The notes: a model not told the origin generated them from the sequence alone. Counted from the stretch's first letter, positions 16,901-27,331 are shown. The stretch is 64,000 nucleotides of DNA from an uncultured Lachnospiraceae bacterium (GCA_902775555.1 CACYMQ010000028.1:1-64000), one strand, 5' to 3'. A program made the numbers and translations.

Positions 16901-19900
16901 GTATTACAAAATGTGAAAAGATCGATAACCGGCGCATCTGTCACAGAAATACTTGCAGAATTATACACGGTCTTTGCATCGTTTATAAATCCAGCCAAAT
17001 CTTCCTTGTACTTCAAGTTCCGAATACCCGAAATATTATAGAGTCCATTTTGTGATTCGAAAGAGTCCGTACCATATCGCTTATAATTTTGGTTTCCGTT
17101 TACGGTTGTGTTCCACAGTACAGAATTCTTGCCCTCCATATTCTCCGTCGCATAAATACCGGTCATAAGTCCGGCGCAAGCATCTGATGTCACAACCATT
17201 TTACCAATTGTTGATTGAGCTTTACCGTTCTTATCCCTAAACACGTCTGCCATTTTATCTAATGGCCAATAATCGGTATCCGACAGAATCGCTCCTGCAA
17301 TTGCCCCGGCAAATGCTTTTGCTGTCACTTTAAAATTATATAGATTCTCAAAGCAATATCTGTATGTATCAGCAGCAGTCGAATTTAAGAAGCCTTCCTG
17401 AATGCCAACTGCCCCGCCAACATACATCTCCCCTCTAACGGAAATATCGCCTGACGAAGGACGTAAATTAATCAATATTGTTTGTTTTTTCCTATCCGCT
17501 GAACCGTTATCTCTTGCAAAAGTCCCAATAATACCGCCAACAGCCCGGTATCCGATCACATGGAATGAACAATCAACCTTTCCTTTTACACTATCATACT
17601 GGCTTTTCTGGTTCAATCCCGGGTAACTACCTTGTCCACCATTATCACCGAAAGTTCCGACTATCCCGCCAACATTCTCATAGCCCAACACGCACATGCC
17701 GGAACTACTGCTAGTCGCTTTATATGGGCATGCATTCGCAATCGCAGTATGTCCTCCCAGAGTTGCATGAGCAACCGTGTCACCAACAGCTCCGCCAACA
17801 CGGTTTCGTCCAAACACGATCGCATCAATATGCGAATTGAATTTAACCGAGCTCTCTTCCAGATTTAAACCAACATTAACATTTCCTGCACCCAACCCCA
17901 TACCGGCAATTCCTCCGGTACCATCTGTAACAAACTGGGTCGCATCGATCAGAGCCCGCAAATCATCTATGGAAATGTCCTTCAACGAATTCAGAGTCAG
18001 AGTCTTATTTGTTCCCCTGCAGATTATTTCCAGATAATCCTTTTTTGTACTCTCACTCTGGATATAATCTGAATCATCGATGGTCGTTGCCAACAGGCCT
18101 GCTATTCCACCGACACCATAATATGACTGATTCGTCTTGTTGTATTTATTCGTTGTATTGATCTTTGAATTAAAACTATAGCCCAGAACAAGAGATGTAT
18201 TCAACAATCCATCAATCTTATGCTTATAACCCTGAACCGAGTTGCAGCTTATCGGATATGAAGTGTCCGATGCACTATAACACTCTTCCAGGCCTTCCTT
18301 AACGGCATCCTTTCCGTCTGCCGCCTCCGGGCGACCAAAGGCTCCAGCAATTCCGCCGATCGCATAGTTTCCTGCGACTCCGGTGCCGTTAATTACAGAA
18401 TAATCCGTTCTAAAGCCAAGGCTGCCCTGACTTCCCTTCGCCTTTCCGGTTAGTTTTTCGATTTCCTCTGTTGTATAATCCTGCCCACCAATAAAATCGG
18501 TTTCAACCGAGTACCCGGCAATCCCACCAACATACCGATCTCCGAAGACAAACGAATACTCGGACCCGGACGCATTGTACTCCGGAGCGGTGGAACATTT
18601 CTCTATAGTTGCATATCTGGTTCCGCCTACAATCCCGCCGACAAAGTTCATCCGCATCAGGCGTTCCGCATTCCGAACCTGTTTCTGATCTGTCATTTTC
18701 GGATCGATGATTGCATACAATTCATCTTTTGAATACTTATTTACGCTCGTACATCCGCTGATCACAGCACGTCTGGCACTCTGTTGGCCAAAATTAAAAC
18801 CTGTGGAATCATTCCCATCGATATTGTATGCAAAAAAAGCAGCTCCTGTAATCCCTCCGTAGTAGAACCCTCTTTGAAGCGTGTTTGTTTCGATCACATT
18901 CTCTGCATAATAAGAGTCCATGGATATTTCACCATAGTTTTCACATTCAGATATCACAAACTGTTTGATGTCCTTCAGGCTATATGCCGTAGATGCTCCC
19001 ACATCAAAATAATTGTCTGCATAGTTTACACCATCATAGTAAACATCAAACGCATTCTTGCCTTTTGATTCCTTGTTACCATCTCCGGACGGATAGATTC
19101 TTCCAATAATCCCTCCAACGTAACCAATCCCTGTTACTTTTGCATGATTAATACAACCGGAGATTGTCACCGAAGCATCTGCGTAAGGCGCTTCCGTCGT
19201 TGCGGTCGGAGCAGTAGAATTACCGTCCCCATCCTTATGATCTACCATTTTGTACTGATGCCCGACAATTCCTCCAACATCAAATCTGCCCCTGATATGG
19301 GACTCTGTAACCGGTTCAGCATTTTCTCCGGTTTCGGGAGCTTCATATACATCAATGAAAAGGTCCTTCAGTTCACCAAAGTTCTCGCCAACAAATCCTC
19401 CTACTTTCGAAGTAAACAAAAATTCATTGGGATCATCAATCGGGTATCCTTCTATTCCGCTTACATTGATATGATCAATTTCAATCCCCTGAAGTTTTCC
19501 ATAACTTTCAGCAAAAAGTCCAAGCGGTAATCTTCCCGCCTTGCCGTCACTGCTGATAAGCTCATACTGATGATTTTTGATCCGAGTCTGTACGTCTTTT
19601 CCATAAACTCCATAGATGCAGTTTCCAGAAAGCGTAATATTAAGGTTGCTAAGTCGAGCTTGGTTTACCGTACTACCACTCTGTCCGGTGCCGGTGCTGT
19701 CTATCCCGATAAATTGATCACTATAAGAAAGTGCACGGAACCCCGGGAATGGCATAGATGATGTATCTACAGGATAAGCAACCGTTGAAGACCAAGTGTC
19801 TCCCGTCTTGGTATTCTTCCAATACGCAAGCTCCGGCATCTGCGAACTCAGCGTCAGATCCAGGTTGATTCCGGACTCATCACCCATTGAATTGAAAGAA

Positions 19901-21483
19901 TCCAGGAAACAATTTTCCAAAGAATTTCCATTTCCGGTGAAATCCTTTTTCCAATCAATTTCATTTTTTAATGTAAATACACGCGTTCTGCTCTGAATAG
20001 TCGGTTTTTTCTTTTTCAGTTCGTCACTGTAATCAGATTCAAACCGGATATTATACAGGTGCCTTCCGTTTGTAATTCCATAGGTCTCATTCGTGTCGCC
20101 AACGCTCCAGTTGGCAAATGTAACGGCTTCACCATGAATCTTCCCATCCCCATCACTGTATTTTTCAAACAGTTCTTCAAAGTTCTTTCTACCTGCCACA
20201 CCGTATCCGGGTGCACCGGCCATAGAAACATTTACACTTGCCCGTATAAATCGAACATCTGTCAGGCCAAACCGATAGAAACTATATGTATTCTCAAAAG
20301 TATCCTTTTTACTCGAATCTGTCCCCGGCAATTCAAGCATGTTTGCATATGAAATCGACTGTGCCTGAATATCCGCAGCGTCAAGAGCCACACAGATTTC
20401 TCCTGTGGTTTCCTTCCACACAGGAAGTTGAAGAGTTTTCGTTCCACTGTGAATTCCCTCCAGGAACTCAACCGTCACCTTCGTCGGAGATACTCCGGCC
20501 TTTTGAATAGTATTCACACTGGATGGGACACTATCCGAGTTAAAGGACATCTTCATCACATCATGATAATTCGAATCCTTATTCTCCCCATAATTATAAG
20601 AGCCCTGGATCACAAAGGTAAGTGAAGCGTTTGAGAACTGCTGAGATATGCTCTTGGGATGAAGCGTCATAACCATCGCATTTCCATTTTCAAGTTCAAG
20701 CCAGTATTCATCCTTATTCAGCGATCTTCCACGGTTCTTATTTGTAAGTACATCAACGCCGTAATAACCCACCATGTGATCTTCTCTGACCTGGAGCGTC
20801 CTGTCCTTAATATTCACTGTATCTGAACTTGTATCCTGCGTATAAGAAAAAGCTTTCGCCTGATCTGAATAACAGACCGCAAAAACCTGACCCGCTTCAG
20901 GGGAGAACTCAATGGCAATGGAACCGTTCAGTACGGTTTTATCTGCAACATAGGGTGCGATCAGGTCGAACAACAATACTTCTGCCGGATCCATTGTCCT
21001 TCTTGTATTTGCATCAAGATACAGATCGTATCTTTTCTCAGCCACAGTTATTCCGAGAATCGTCCGGCTTTCTCGTTCACGGTTACTATCAAGCCAAATT
21101 TCGTTCCAGTCATAGCCTTCACCATTCGTCTTAACAAATCCACTCAGATTGTCATAAGACATATGGATCCCGTCTTTGCCCTGCGCAATAATATAATCGG
21201 ATTTGTAATTATCCGTGGAACTATCCCACAAAGCATCAATGACCTTGCGTTGCATAGCGCCACTCGAATCCAACTCCGTAAGCTGATTCTGTGCTGCAAA
21301 GAAGATATCCTCCGCAGTTTCATCCTCCTGCTGGAAACGAACCCAATCGATCCAACCCAACGCCCCAAAGAACGCAACGCTGAGCATGATTGCCATAAGT
21401 GCAAGCACAACAACCAGCTCAATCAGGGTAAATCCCCGTTGAGCTGATCGTCTGTTTTTAATTCTTGCATTCATTTTATCCAT
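13996..21483 (-). CDS. Giant pilin-like protein with GLUG repeats (2495 aa)
   Basis: This protein carries a complete class III prepilin leader (MDKMNARIKNRRSAQRG, cleavage before Phe18, GFTLIE with Glu at +5) and a hydrophobic assembly helix. A pilin-like start (to about residue 150) follows, then a very large ectodomain. From about residue 730 to 1780 there are at least 15 units built around a GG[IA][VIA]G core, for example VGGIVG, VGGIIG, YGGITG, VGGIAG, VGGAVG and VGGMAG. These match the GLUG motif (PF07581) of bacterial surface adhesins and form a predicted beta-solenoid. The last 700 residues are Tyr/Asp/Asn-rich, with no recognised domain. Ordinary pilins have 120-250 residues. Co-transcription with the assembly machine and a normal leader argue that it is exported or incorporated as a pilus-borne adhesin. 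Confidence 0.9.
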   Translation of the reverse strand: MDKMNARIKNRRSAQRGFTLIELVVVLALMAIMLSVAFFGALGWIDWVRFQQEDETAEDIFFAAQNQLTELDSSGAMQRKVIDALWDSSTDNYKSDYIIAQGKDGIHMSYDNLSGFVKTNGEGYDWNEIWLDSNRERESRTILGITVAEKRYDLYLDANTRRTMDPAEVLLFDLIAPYVADKTVLNGSIAIEFSPEAGQVFAVCYSDQAKAFSYTQDTSSDTVNIKDRTLQVREDHMVGYYGVDVLTNKNRGRSLNKDEYWLELENGNAMVMTLHPKSISQQFSNASLTFVIQGSYNYGENKDSNYHDVMKMSFNSDSVPSSVNTIQKAGVSPTKVTVEFLEGIHSGTKTLQLPVWKETTGEICVALDAADIQAQSISYANMLELPGTDSSKKDTFENTYSFYRFGLTDVRFIRASVNVSMAGAPGYGVAGRKNFEELFEKYSDGDGKIHGEAVTFANWSVGDTNETYGITNGRHLYNIRFESDYSDELKKKKPTIQSRTRVFTLKNEIDWKKDFTGNGNSLENCFLDSFNSMGDESGINLDLTLSSQMPELAYWKNTKTGDTWSSTVAYPVDTSSMPFPGFRALSYSDQFIGIDSTGTGQSGSTVNQARLSNLNITLSGNCIYGVYGKDVQTRIKNHQYELISSDGKAGRLPLGLFAESYGKLQGIEIDHINVSGIEGYPIDDPNEFLFTSKVGGFVGENFGELKDLFIDVYEAPETGENAEPVTESHIRGRFDVGGIVGHQYKMVDHKDGDGNSTAPTATTEAPYADASVTISGCINHAKVTGIGYVGGIIGRIYPSGDGNKESKGKNAFDVYYDGVNYADNYFDVGASTAYSLKDIKQFVISECENYGEISMDSYYAENVIETNTLQRGFYYGGITGAAFFAYNIDGNDSTGFNFGQQSARRAVISGCTSVNKYSKDELYAIIDPKMTDQKQVRNAERLMRMNFVGGIVGGTRYATIEKCSTAPEYNASGSEYSFVFGDRYVGGIAGYSVETDFIGGQDYTTEEIEKLTGKAKGSQGSLGFRTDYSVINGTGVAGNYAIGGIAGAFGRPEAADGKDAVKEGLEECYSASDTSYPISCNSVQGYKHKIDGLLNTSLVLGYSFNSKINTTNKYNKTNQSYYGVGGIAGLLATTIDDSDYIQSESTKKDYLEIICRGTNKTLTLNSLKDISIDDLRALIDATQFVTDGTGGIAGMGLGAGNVNVGLNLEESSVKFNSHIDAIVFGRNRVGGAVGDTVAHATLGGHTAIANACPYKATSSSSGMCVLGYENVGGIVGTFGDNGGQGSYPGLNQKSQYDSVKGKVDCSFHVIGYRAVGGIIGTFARDNGSADRKKQTILINLRPSSGDISVRGEMYVGGAVGIQEGFLNSTAADTYRYCFENLYNFKVTAKAFAGAIAGAILSDTDYWPLDKMADVFRDKNGKAQSTIGKMVVTSDACAGLMTGIYATENMEGKNSVLWNTTVNGNQNYKRYGTDSFESQNGLYNISGIRNLKYKEDLAGFINDAKTVYNSASISVTDAPVIDLFTFCNTIQIGGNENTSTITAKIYVGGMAGFVSDYTPITVSKYRNRAKLYATDAIQSHEISASDTNWYSYLGIVTGKVPKGMTLDMCVNSSSCYNNYQASSKTSYVGGIAEINAGVIKRYGYTSDGKTLDYNGRFMSNDNTYVKNTNNTSGSAGAIVGLNGTKDTNGTTEGVIQNCANVDPVKGTTKAAGIAAAAGGNSLIKGCVNYADIRSSRNDSQGGAAGILFETADGVPASARIQVIDCANTGILYATSENSEYAAGITYDTKGLGELKLCRNYATKQKYAINKGAVKSIQYCLDASDASENTDDKYTGFGIDPDNPNNKANLYIGRKASEPTLGTPEETDLFIADQLYTADHQIYKPDGWSWDGLWAPIKTYNEVTKRTDIDDLVLSSTAGGDLDHKEASVWAIESSNPAGRLSFEIQAVDEYGRPGNSFADIDSFSIFWDNYAKTQINKYYGAASTLKSNDKLSDSDYQEFIGANDTSGKVFQSIMNIARDECLNETNRPSGYASGTLTNNIWDLANGYYWADMYGLTVYMYMVDNNTDYADWNSQKKKDTYIGLLYSLIGTHPLNGVNSDDAFYSKIKTTFNNNYSDLTPSPYYAGFAAALDKTYIDYALDILNYGSSYEETQYGDRYYTGTKSDYPNWARQWYAMTRESFIAYDVGNNADANVKAQIRKVYDYMYATYIDMLSRKDVPSSEAARYAYYQKLLADNAQDYGPTRLSNGQWTFEIKYNLVFTDVNGKKLSVGQIQTNISQSEFYKEQKIDIDGFKNASWTQYGDGYFAQRDMGQQDANKNIWSYKDADFNYDKISSIVVIMTNEYATVNDGRLGIRALSWETNGNEATSMKRPDKTKKDPYRSATSRDNVLKTMDDYGIPLTALYFDKASTRAPELYLYKYSTNIYNIVVEKTVTVDGQSVVRTLVNDEDPQYFSSTYTSESDGIGTTVNVLNSRMRNKFYQQIDAKYRNMMSVIYQP

Positions 21484-21532
21484 ATCATCATCCCTAACTT
21501 ATGACTTGTTCCTGTCGTGACAGTCTAAAATG

Positions 21533-24500
21533 TTATTTTGCAGTGAAATAACCCATCTGGCCACTCTTGTCTATACGGGCATAGTTTGAACTATTGTTTT
21601 TGGAATCATATTTCGTCCCATTTCCACCTACCAGTGAAGTGCAATTATTAAACATATTACCACCATTATTAATCCTGGAGGCTCTTCCGTTTACATTGGC
21701 GAAGAATCCACATCCCGCAGCTGTTACATCGTCCGGATCAGTCGCATAGATCTTTTCCAAGCCTTTGCACCCCATGAACATCTCTTTTGCACTAAGGTTT
21801 GCGCTATATGTCGCTGTCTTGCTGCAATCAAAACTTGAGATATCCAACGCCTTCATATTTTTACAATTCTTGAACATGGCCTCCATGGTTACTACGGATC
21901 TACATCTGAATTCAGGTCCGAAGATCACTTCTTCGAGCACGGTATGATCACTTATCTTTCCGGATCCTGAATCATTATATATCATGTATTTATTATCCCT
22001 CATATGAACAAGTGCGTGGCAGTCCGTCAATAATTCTGAACTAAATGTATGTAGATCCAGCCTTTTAATCGACGCCATATCCATAAAGGCTTCACCCAGT
22101 TTCGTAAGATGTGTTGTTCTTACGCCTGTCAAATCCAAGTCGGTGAGCAGTTTGCAGCTTCCGAAGGCCGCTTCCATATCAGTAACTATGTCCGACTTGA
22201 AATGATATGGCACATCACTTCCTTTGCTTCCATCGTAAATCTTCAGAAGTTTTTCTGAATCACTAAAGAAACGCTTAAAACTAAGCATCTGGGTGGTATC
22301 AACCCCCTGGAAATCCACCTCCGTCAATTTTGTAGGCTTATTATTTGCTTGTGCCTTATAATAGAAATTGAACATGCCCACAGTATCTTTGTGAATGTAC
22401 ACTTTTGCGGCTTCTGACCACCAATAAAAGGCATCTGTACTATCAAACCATCCATAAACCTTGTACGTTCTGTCCGTAGCAGGATCACTATAAGTATTAT
22501 CACCTATTTCTTTTGCTTCAGGATGGAGTGAAAGTATATTATCTTCCGTAATGTTCTCATCTGTACAGCGCGAGAATTTTGTCATTTTCTCAATCGGCTT
22601 GCCAAATATCTTGTACGACCAGTTCTGGGAATTTAAGCATGTCATATTCACAAAACATGCCGTACCGATCTTTGCGGTGAAATATCCATGTTCGCCGGAA
22701 AGATCATTTCCGTTTAGATTTTTACCAGCAGCTTCATCTGCTATTGCATACTGGGAAGATACCCCCGGATTCGAAGAAGGGATTGACTGTCCTGTTTCAG
22801 TAGCCGGATTCGTCCCACAGGACCCACTTAAAACCTGGCAGCCTGTAAACACATCCTTTCCTTCATCATTCGACGGATCAGGGAGTTCGTCTCCACGCCA
22901 CTGTAAGGGATTTACGTAGATTTTCTTAAGCGCTGTACACCCACCAAACATTCCCTTGATGGATGTCAGACTGTCCGTGGTAAAGGCGCTGATATCCAAC
23001 GTGGTCAGTTTTGTATCAGGTAATCCGGCACCATTGGAATTACCGAACATTCCTTCCATCGTGGTTACTTTTGAAGTATCAAACTCACTTAAATTCATTT
23101 TCTCGATTGAACGACAGTCATAGAACATATAACTCATGTTCGTAACGTTCGAAGTGTTGAGTGAATTCAAGCCAAATGAGCTTAATGATACGCACCCAAA
23201 GAACATGCGACTCATATCCGTCACAGTAGAAGTATCCACATCACTAAATGAAATACTCTGAAGGGACGAACAGGTGTCAAACATAGAGTTAAGGGAGACA
23301 ATCCCCGGAAAACTTAAGCTTACAAAATCAACAGACTGCAACTTACTCTTTGATTTAAAGAGTCCACCAACAGTGTTCAATGCCGAAGATTTTAATCCTT
23401 TGATTTCCACCTTCCGTAATTCAGGACAGTTATCGAAAACTTGTAATACACTGGGCAACTGTGTATCCGAGTCTCTGCCTCTGCCCAGAATAGATACTTC
23501 AGCCAAAACAGAACACTTATTGAACAAGCCCTGCACATTACTTATCGGATGCTCCACTCCACTACTTGCATCCAGATAAATCTTCGTGAACGAAGAATTT
23601 TCAAACATATACTGCATTTCCGTAGCTGATGCAACATTCATGTAAATCTCATTTGCATCTGCTGCCGGCTGACCTCCCGGCATTGAATTCATGCCATAAA
23701 CATGTTCAAGAGCAGTACAATTCTTAAACATATAACTGAAAACGGTTACCTTTTCTGTATTGAATCCCGTCAGATCCACATCTTTCAGTTTTGTACGGGA
23801 ATCGAATAACCCGTTAGAATCCGTCGACGCTTCGACGAAACGCAGAGCAAGAGCATGATCCGAATCAATATTCCTTAATGCAGCATGTGTCAAGTTCTCT
23901 GCCTGTCTGAAAACACCATACAAATACTCCATGTCGGACGCTTTTTTTGTTTCTCCGCCATCAAGATATATACCGGTGAGCTGATTTGCCTGTTCAAACA
24001 TGAACCGGACATCCTTTGCTGCAGGAATATCAACATAAATTGCTGTTTGGGCAGTATCTGTTTTCTGCTGTACAGAGTGCGGGCCAATAACCTCATCTAA
24101 CGCGTGACAATACTTAAACATATAACTGAAATCTTCAATCTCATCCGTATAGAATTCAGTCAGATCAACCTTCTTCAGTTTCTTTTTGCCATCAAAGAGC
24201 GATTTAACACTCTTCAGTTTTGAAGAACGAATATTCGTAAAGCTTATATTGGTAAATTCATTTGCATTCAAGAATACGCCGGTAATATTCTCAAGATCGG
24301 GGGCCTGAGCTGAGCCACCATCCAGGTGAGCCTCTGTAAGCTTCTCTGCTTTTTCAAACATATATGAAATGTTCTTAGCAGCAGGAATATCAAAATATGC
24401 AGCCGTCCCGGCTGAGCCCGCCGGAATCGCCTGTGAAGTTACCGGACCGGTAATACTGTTCAAAGATGTACAATTTTTAAACATCTGTTGGAAATTCTCA

Positions 24501-27019
24501 ATTCGGCTTGTATTAAACCCGGTTAAGTCTACAGAAGCAAGGGCCGTTTTGTCCGAAAACAGTCCCTGAACACTCGTCAGGCAATCAGAGTTAACATTCT
24601 TAAACGATACTTGCGTCAACGCATATGCATTCTTGAAGAGGCTAGATACCGTCGATAATTCTTTAGCCCCAGTTGTTCCCGCATCAAGATTTACAGTTGT
24701 TAAAGCGTGAGCTTCGTCAAATGTACTCTCCAGTGAAGTAACACTGTCAATCTTCATGTTGATTGTTGATTGCAATTCGTAGCACTTATAAAACATAAGT
24801 TTCATACTTGTCACGTCCGCAGTATCAACATAATCCATCAGGTTCGTCGCACTCATTGCAGTGAAGTCAACAAAAAGGCCCTGCAGCGACCCTGCAGCTT
24901 TTATATCCGAATCATCCTCAGTAACTACGTAAACCACTCCATCATTATTCTTAAGTGTATATGCAACTGTGTATGCGGGATACTCAGGATCCATGTAATT
25001 CACAACATACTTTCCTGCACTGTCCCGTTCGAGATAATCACCGTCTTCTTTTACCGTTGTAACTGAAAGACATACCTCTTTTTGTATCTCATTCTTCGCC
25101 GCTTTGTCTGCATCCAAAATATACCGGACTTCTTGTATCTGTCCATCCGAGTATCCAAGACCGCGTATACGATTGCTCACCTCAGTCTTATCTAGTCCTG
25201 AAACATTTTCGGAAACAACAAATTTCGTTGTCTGAGCAGCAACATCAATCTCAGCAACCTCACCATAATTTGTTGAACTATAAAGTTCCTGAACAACCTC
25301 CTTGGAGCAATCTAAATCCCTAAATGAATCGGTTGAGTCATCATTGATCAATTCGCCATTTTTATGACTGTCATACAGATTCATAAACTTTAGGTGTAAC
25401 GGCTGGTATTCTGCTACAACCCCCTGAGATGTGAACATGGAATAGGTAGATCCTTCGCTCAGATCAACCTTCTTTTTCCCACCGTTATCACTAAGCTCAT
25501 AAACCTCACCAGGCTCCAACTCATTGTTTGAATACGAAACATCGAAAGAATATGACTCAGTCTGGCTCGCTCCGGTTCCCTTTACAAACTTTACCTTACC
25601 CGTAGGTTGATCATCAGGGGTAAGAGTCCCTCTGACATGCACCGTTTTATTGATATCAGCGGTCGCAACAAAAGAAACCCCTTGTTCAACCTCTCTTAGC
25701 TGGGTTGTATTTCCGGGATCAGTTATAATCGCCTTCGCCCAATTTGCAACTTCAGACTTCACTGCACTTTCCGTATTATTGAGGAGTTTGTATGAAGTCC
25801 CCTCCATCTGATAGTTCTCACCGGCCTTCATTCCCCACTTTCCACTAAAAGTGATTGCACCTGAGTCTGCTGCAGGGAGTGTCTTCGGTTGAACACTCAC
25901 TGTACTCAAATCTGAAAGTATCGTTTTGGTTGCAAGCCCGTAAGACAGAAGAACTGTATCTGTTACGCCATCATTGTTACTGTCCGTAGCTTTGTCTGAT
26001 TCAACTGAAACGCTTAAATTCTGACTATTGTATGCCACGAACGAAACGGGAATCGAGACCTTTTTCTGATCGACTTTCGCCTTCAACGTATAGGCGCCCG
26101 TCTGTCCCGGTTTTACCTTGGCGCCAAGAATAATAGCAATATCAGCAATACTGGACTTCTCTTCATCCTCAGTAAGAGCGTCACATTCCCAGATCAACGT
26201 TTGATAATCATACCAACGATTTACCGTAGGCTGTGGTTCTTTATCAAAGGTGCGATTCTTTACGTCATACTCTACGATATCCTGAACGGCATTTTCTTCT
26301 CCAAAAGTAACAACTCCCTCCGCTCCTACCAGAGTAAGATTTAATTTTGTGGTAAGAACAATGGGATCTGAAGATTCTTCGGAACTAATCTCCTCACCAT
26401 TCCCGTCATCCCTGTCTTCCTTCTCATGGATAATATCATATATAGGATTTCCATCAGGATCTGCATCAGCGGTCATCCTACGATCTCCTGCGGTATCAGT
26501 CATATCTGCTTTCCAAACCTTGATATAATTAGCCTTCTCGTTGGCTTTCGTCACCTTATCATCGTCAGGATCAACGATCTCAAAACTAGTTCCATCATAG
26601 TATACATATGTCCCGTCAGCGGACTTATACAATGCACTAGCCACAGTATACGAACCAATGGTACCCGACGTACCATCAGCATCCTCAAAACTATTCACCG
26701 TGTAAATAGTAAACTCAGTATCCTCACCCAAGCCGGAGGTTTTCCACGCTTCTTCACGCATTCTCTCAGGAATAAAAACCAAATTATTTGTATAAACATC
26801 CGAAAGCATAGTCTGAGATGCTGCGAGTGCTTCTTTAGCCTCGGCAATATAGGTTTTTTCTTTCGCATCATCCGTATATCCCATCAGTACCGGTATTACT
26901 ATGGCTGCCAGAACCGCAAGTACGGCAAGCACGACAAGAAGCTCCACCATAGTGAAGCCTTTTCCGGGTCTATGTATGAAGTTTCTTTTTCTGTCCTTTA
27001 TCCTATCTTTTTTCTCCAT
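21533..27019 (-). CDS. Giant pilin-like protein with BspA/DUF285 leucine-rich repeats (about 1828 aa)
   Basis: This is the first gene of the pilus operon. The start chosen is the ATG at 27019 (AGAGGA upstream); an upstream ATG at 27073 has no ribosome binding site. The leader is basic, with cleavage after Gly21 and GFTMVE giving Glu at +5, then a hydrophobic helix and a pilin-like helix. Residues about 100-700 are beta-rich, including segments resembling cadherin/Ig-like modules. From about 733 to 1450, and again near 1500-1828, there are repeats of the BspA-type DUF285 (PF03382) pattern: MSYMFYDCRSIEKMNLS, FDTSKVTTMEGMF and variants. In other proteins this repeat mediates adhesion to host or other bacteria. 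The fusion to a pilin start suggests a pilus-displayed adhesin. Both repeat blocks end in the GYFTAK motif. Confidence 0.9.
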   Translation of the reverse strand: MEKKDRIKDRKRNFIHRPGKGFTMVELLVVLAVLAVLAAIVIPVLMGYTDDAKEKTYIAEAKEALAASQTMLSDVYTNNLVFIPERMREEAWKTSGLGEDTEFTIYTVNSFEDADGTSGTIGSYTVASALYKSADGTYVYYDGTSFEIVDPDDDKVTKANEKANYIKVWKADMTDTAGDRRMTADADPDGNPIYDIIHEKEDRDDGNGEEISSEESSDPIVLTTKLNLTLVGAEGVVTFGEENAVQDIVEYDVKNRTFDKEPQPTVNRWYDYQTLIWECDALTEDEEKSSIADIAIILGAKVKPGQTGAYTLKAKVDQKKVSIPVSFVAYNSQNLSVSVESDKATDSNNDGVTDTVLLSYGLATKTILSDLSTVSVQPKTLPAADSGAITFSGKWGMKAGENYQMEGTSYKLLNNTESAVKSEVANWAKAIITDPGNTTQLREVEQGVSFVATADINKTVHVRGTLTPDDQPTGKVKFVKGTGASQTESYSFDVSYSNNELEPGEVYELSDNGGKKKVDLSEGSTYSMFTSQGVVAEYQPLHLKFMNLYDSHKNGELINDDSTDSFRDLDCSKEVVQELYSSTNYGEVAEIDVAAQTTKFVVSENVSGLDKTEVSNRIRGLGYSDGQIQEVRYILDADKAAKNEIQKEVCLSVTTVKEDGDYLERDSAGKYVVNYMDPEYPAYTVAYTLKNNDGVVYVVTEDDSDIKAAGSLQGLFVDFTAMSATNLMDYVDTADVTSMKLMFYKCYELQSTINMKIDSVTSLESTFDEAHALTTVNLDAGTTGAKELSTVSSLFKNAYALTQVSFKNVNSDCLTSVQGLFSDKTALASVDLTGFNTSRIENFQQMFKNCTSLNSITGPVTSQAIPAGSAGTAAYFDIPAAKNISYMFEKAEKLTEAHLDGGSAQAPDLENITGVFLNANEFTNISFTNIRSSKLKSVKSLFDGKKKLKKVDLTEFYTDEIEDFSYMFKYCHALDEVIGPHSVQQKTDTAQTAIYVDIPAAKDVRFMFEQANQLTGIYLDGGETKKASDMEYLYGVFRQAENLTHAALRNIDSDHALALRFVEASTDSNGLFDSRTKLKDVDLTGFNTEKVTVFSYMFKNCTALEHVYGMNSMPGGQPAADANEIYMNVASATEMQYMFENSSFTKIYLDASSGVEHPISNVQGLFNKCSVLAEVSILGRGRDSDTQLPSVLQVFDNCPELRKVEIKGLKSSALNTVGGLFKSKSKLQSVDFVSLSFPGIVSLNSMFDTCSSLQSISFSDVDTSTVTDMSRMFFGCVSLSSFGLNSLNTSNVTNMSYMFYDCRSIEKMNLSEFDTSKVTTMEGMFGNSNGAGLPDTKLTTLDISAFTTDSLTSIKGMFGGCTALKKIYVNPLQWRGDELPDPSNDEGKDVFTGCQVLSGSCGTNPATETGQSIPSSNPGVSSQYAIADEAAGKNLNGNDLSGEHGYFTAKIGTACFVNMTCLNSQNWSYKIFGKPIEKMTKFSRCTDENITEDNILSLHPEAKEIGDNTYSDPATDRTYKVYGWFDSTDAFYWWSEAAKVYIHKDTVGMFNFYYKAQANNKPTKLTEVDFQGVDTTQMLSFKRFFSDSEKLLKIYDGSKGSDVPYHFKSDIVTDMEAAFGSCKLLTDLDLTGVRTTHLTKLGEAFMDMASIKRLDLHTFSSELLTDCHALVHMRDNKYMIYNDSGSGKISDHTVLEEVIFGPEFRCRSVVTMEAMFKNCKNMKALDISSFDCSKTATYSANLSAKEMFMGCKGLEKIYATDPDDVTAAGCGFFANVNGRASRINNGGNMFNNCTSLVGGNGTKYDSKNNSSNYARIDKSGQMGYFTAK

Positions 27020-27131
27020 ACGCGTATCCTCTGATTTCGTATATTCCGAGATATAAATTGCTCTATCATTCATATACTCTACAAAAAGGGTAGAATATAC
27101 CTATACTATCATCTTATGTAGACTTATGCCG

Positions 27132-27160
27132 ATTTTACCATATTTTATGGGGGCGCGCAA
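27132..27160 (-). promoter_or_regulatory. Promoter of the type IV pilus operon
   Basis: Minus-strand TTGCGC (27155-27160), 17-bp spacer, TAAAAT (27132-27137). The predicted leader of about 105 nt contains a small hairpin (TCTAC/GTAGA). No c-di-GMP riboswitch is visible here, unlike in front of the pilins at 60272. Confidence 0.6.
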
Positions 27161-27331
27161 GAATCGGGGGTTCTTTGTTCATACTATTTTCACGAAATGA
27201 TTTGTAAGAATTCACCAAATTTATACATTTTCACGAAAATCGAGGTGTTATTAAAGATTACGATGGATTTGGGGAGGATTCGACCTTATTGTGATATGCT
27301 GATCAGCACAGATCCCGGCAGCAATTGCCGG

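Noticed and set aside
27315..27331. CCGGCA/TGCCGG hairpin upstream of the antitoxin promoter as a terminator
   Set aside because: Short stem and no gene ends nearby on the plus strand; may be chance.
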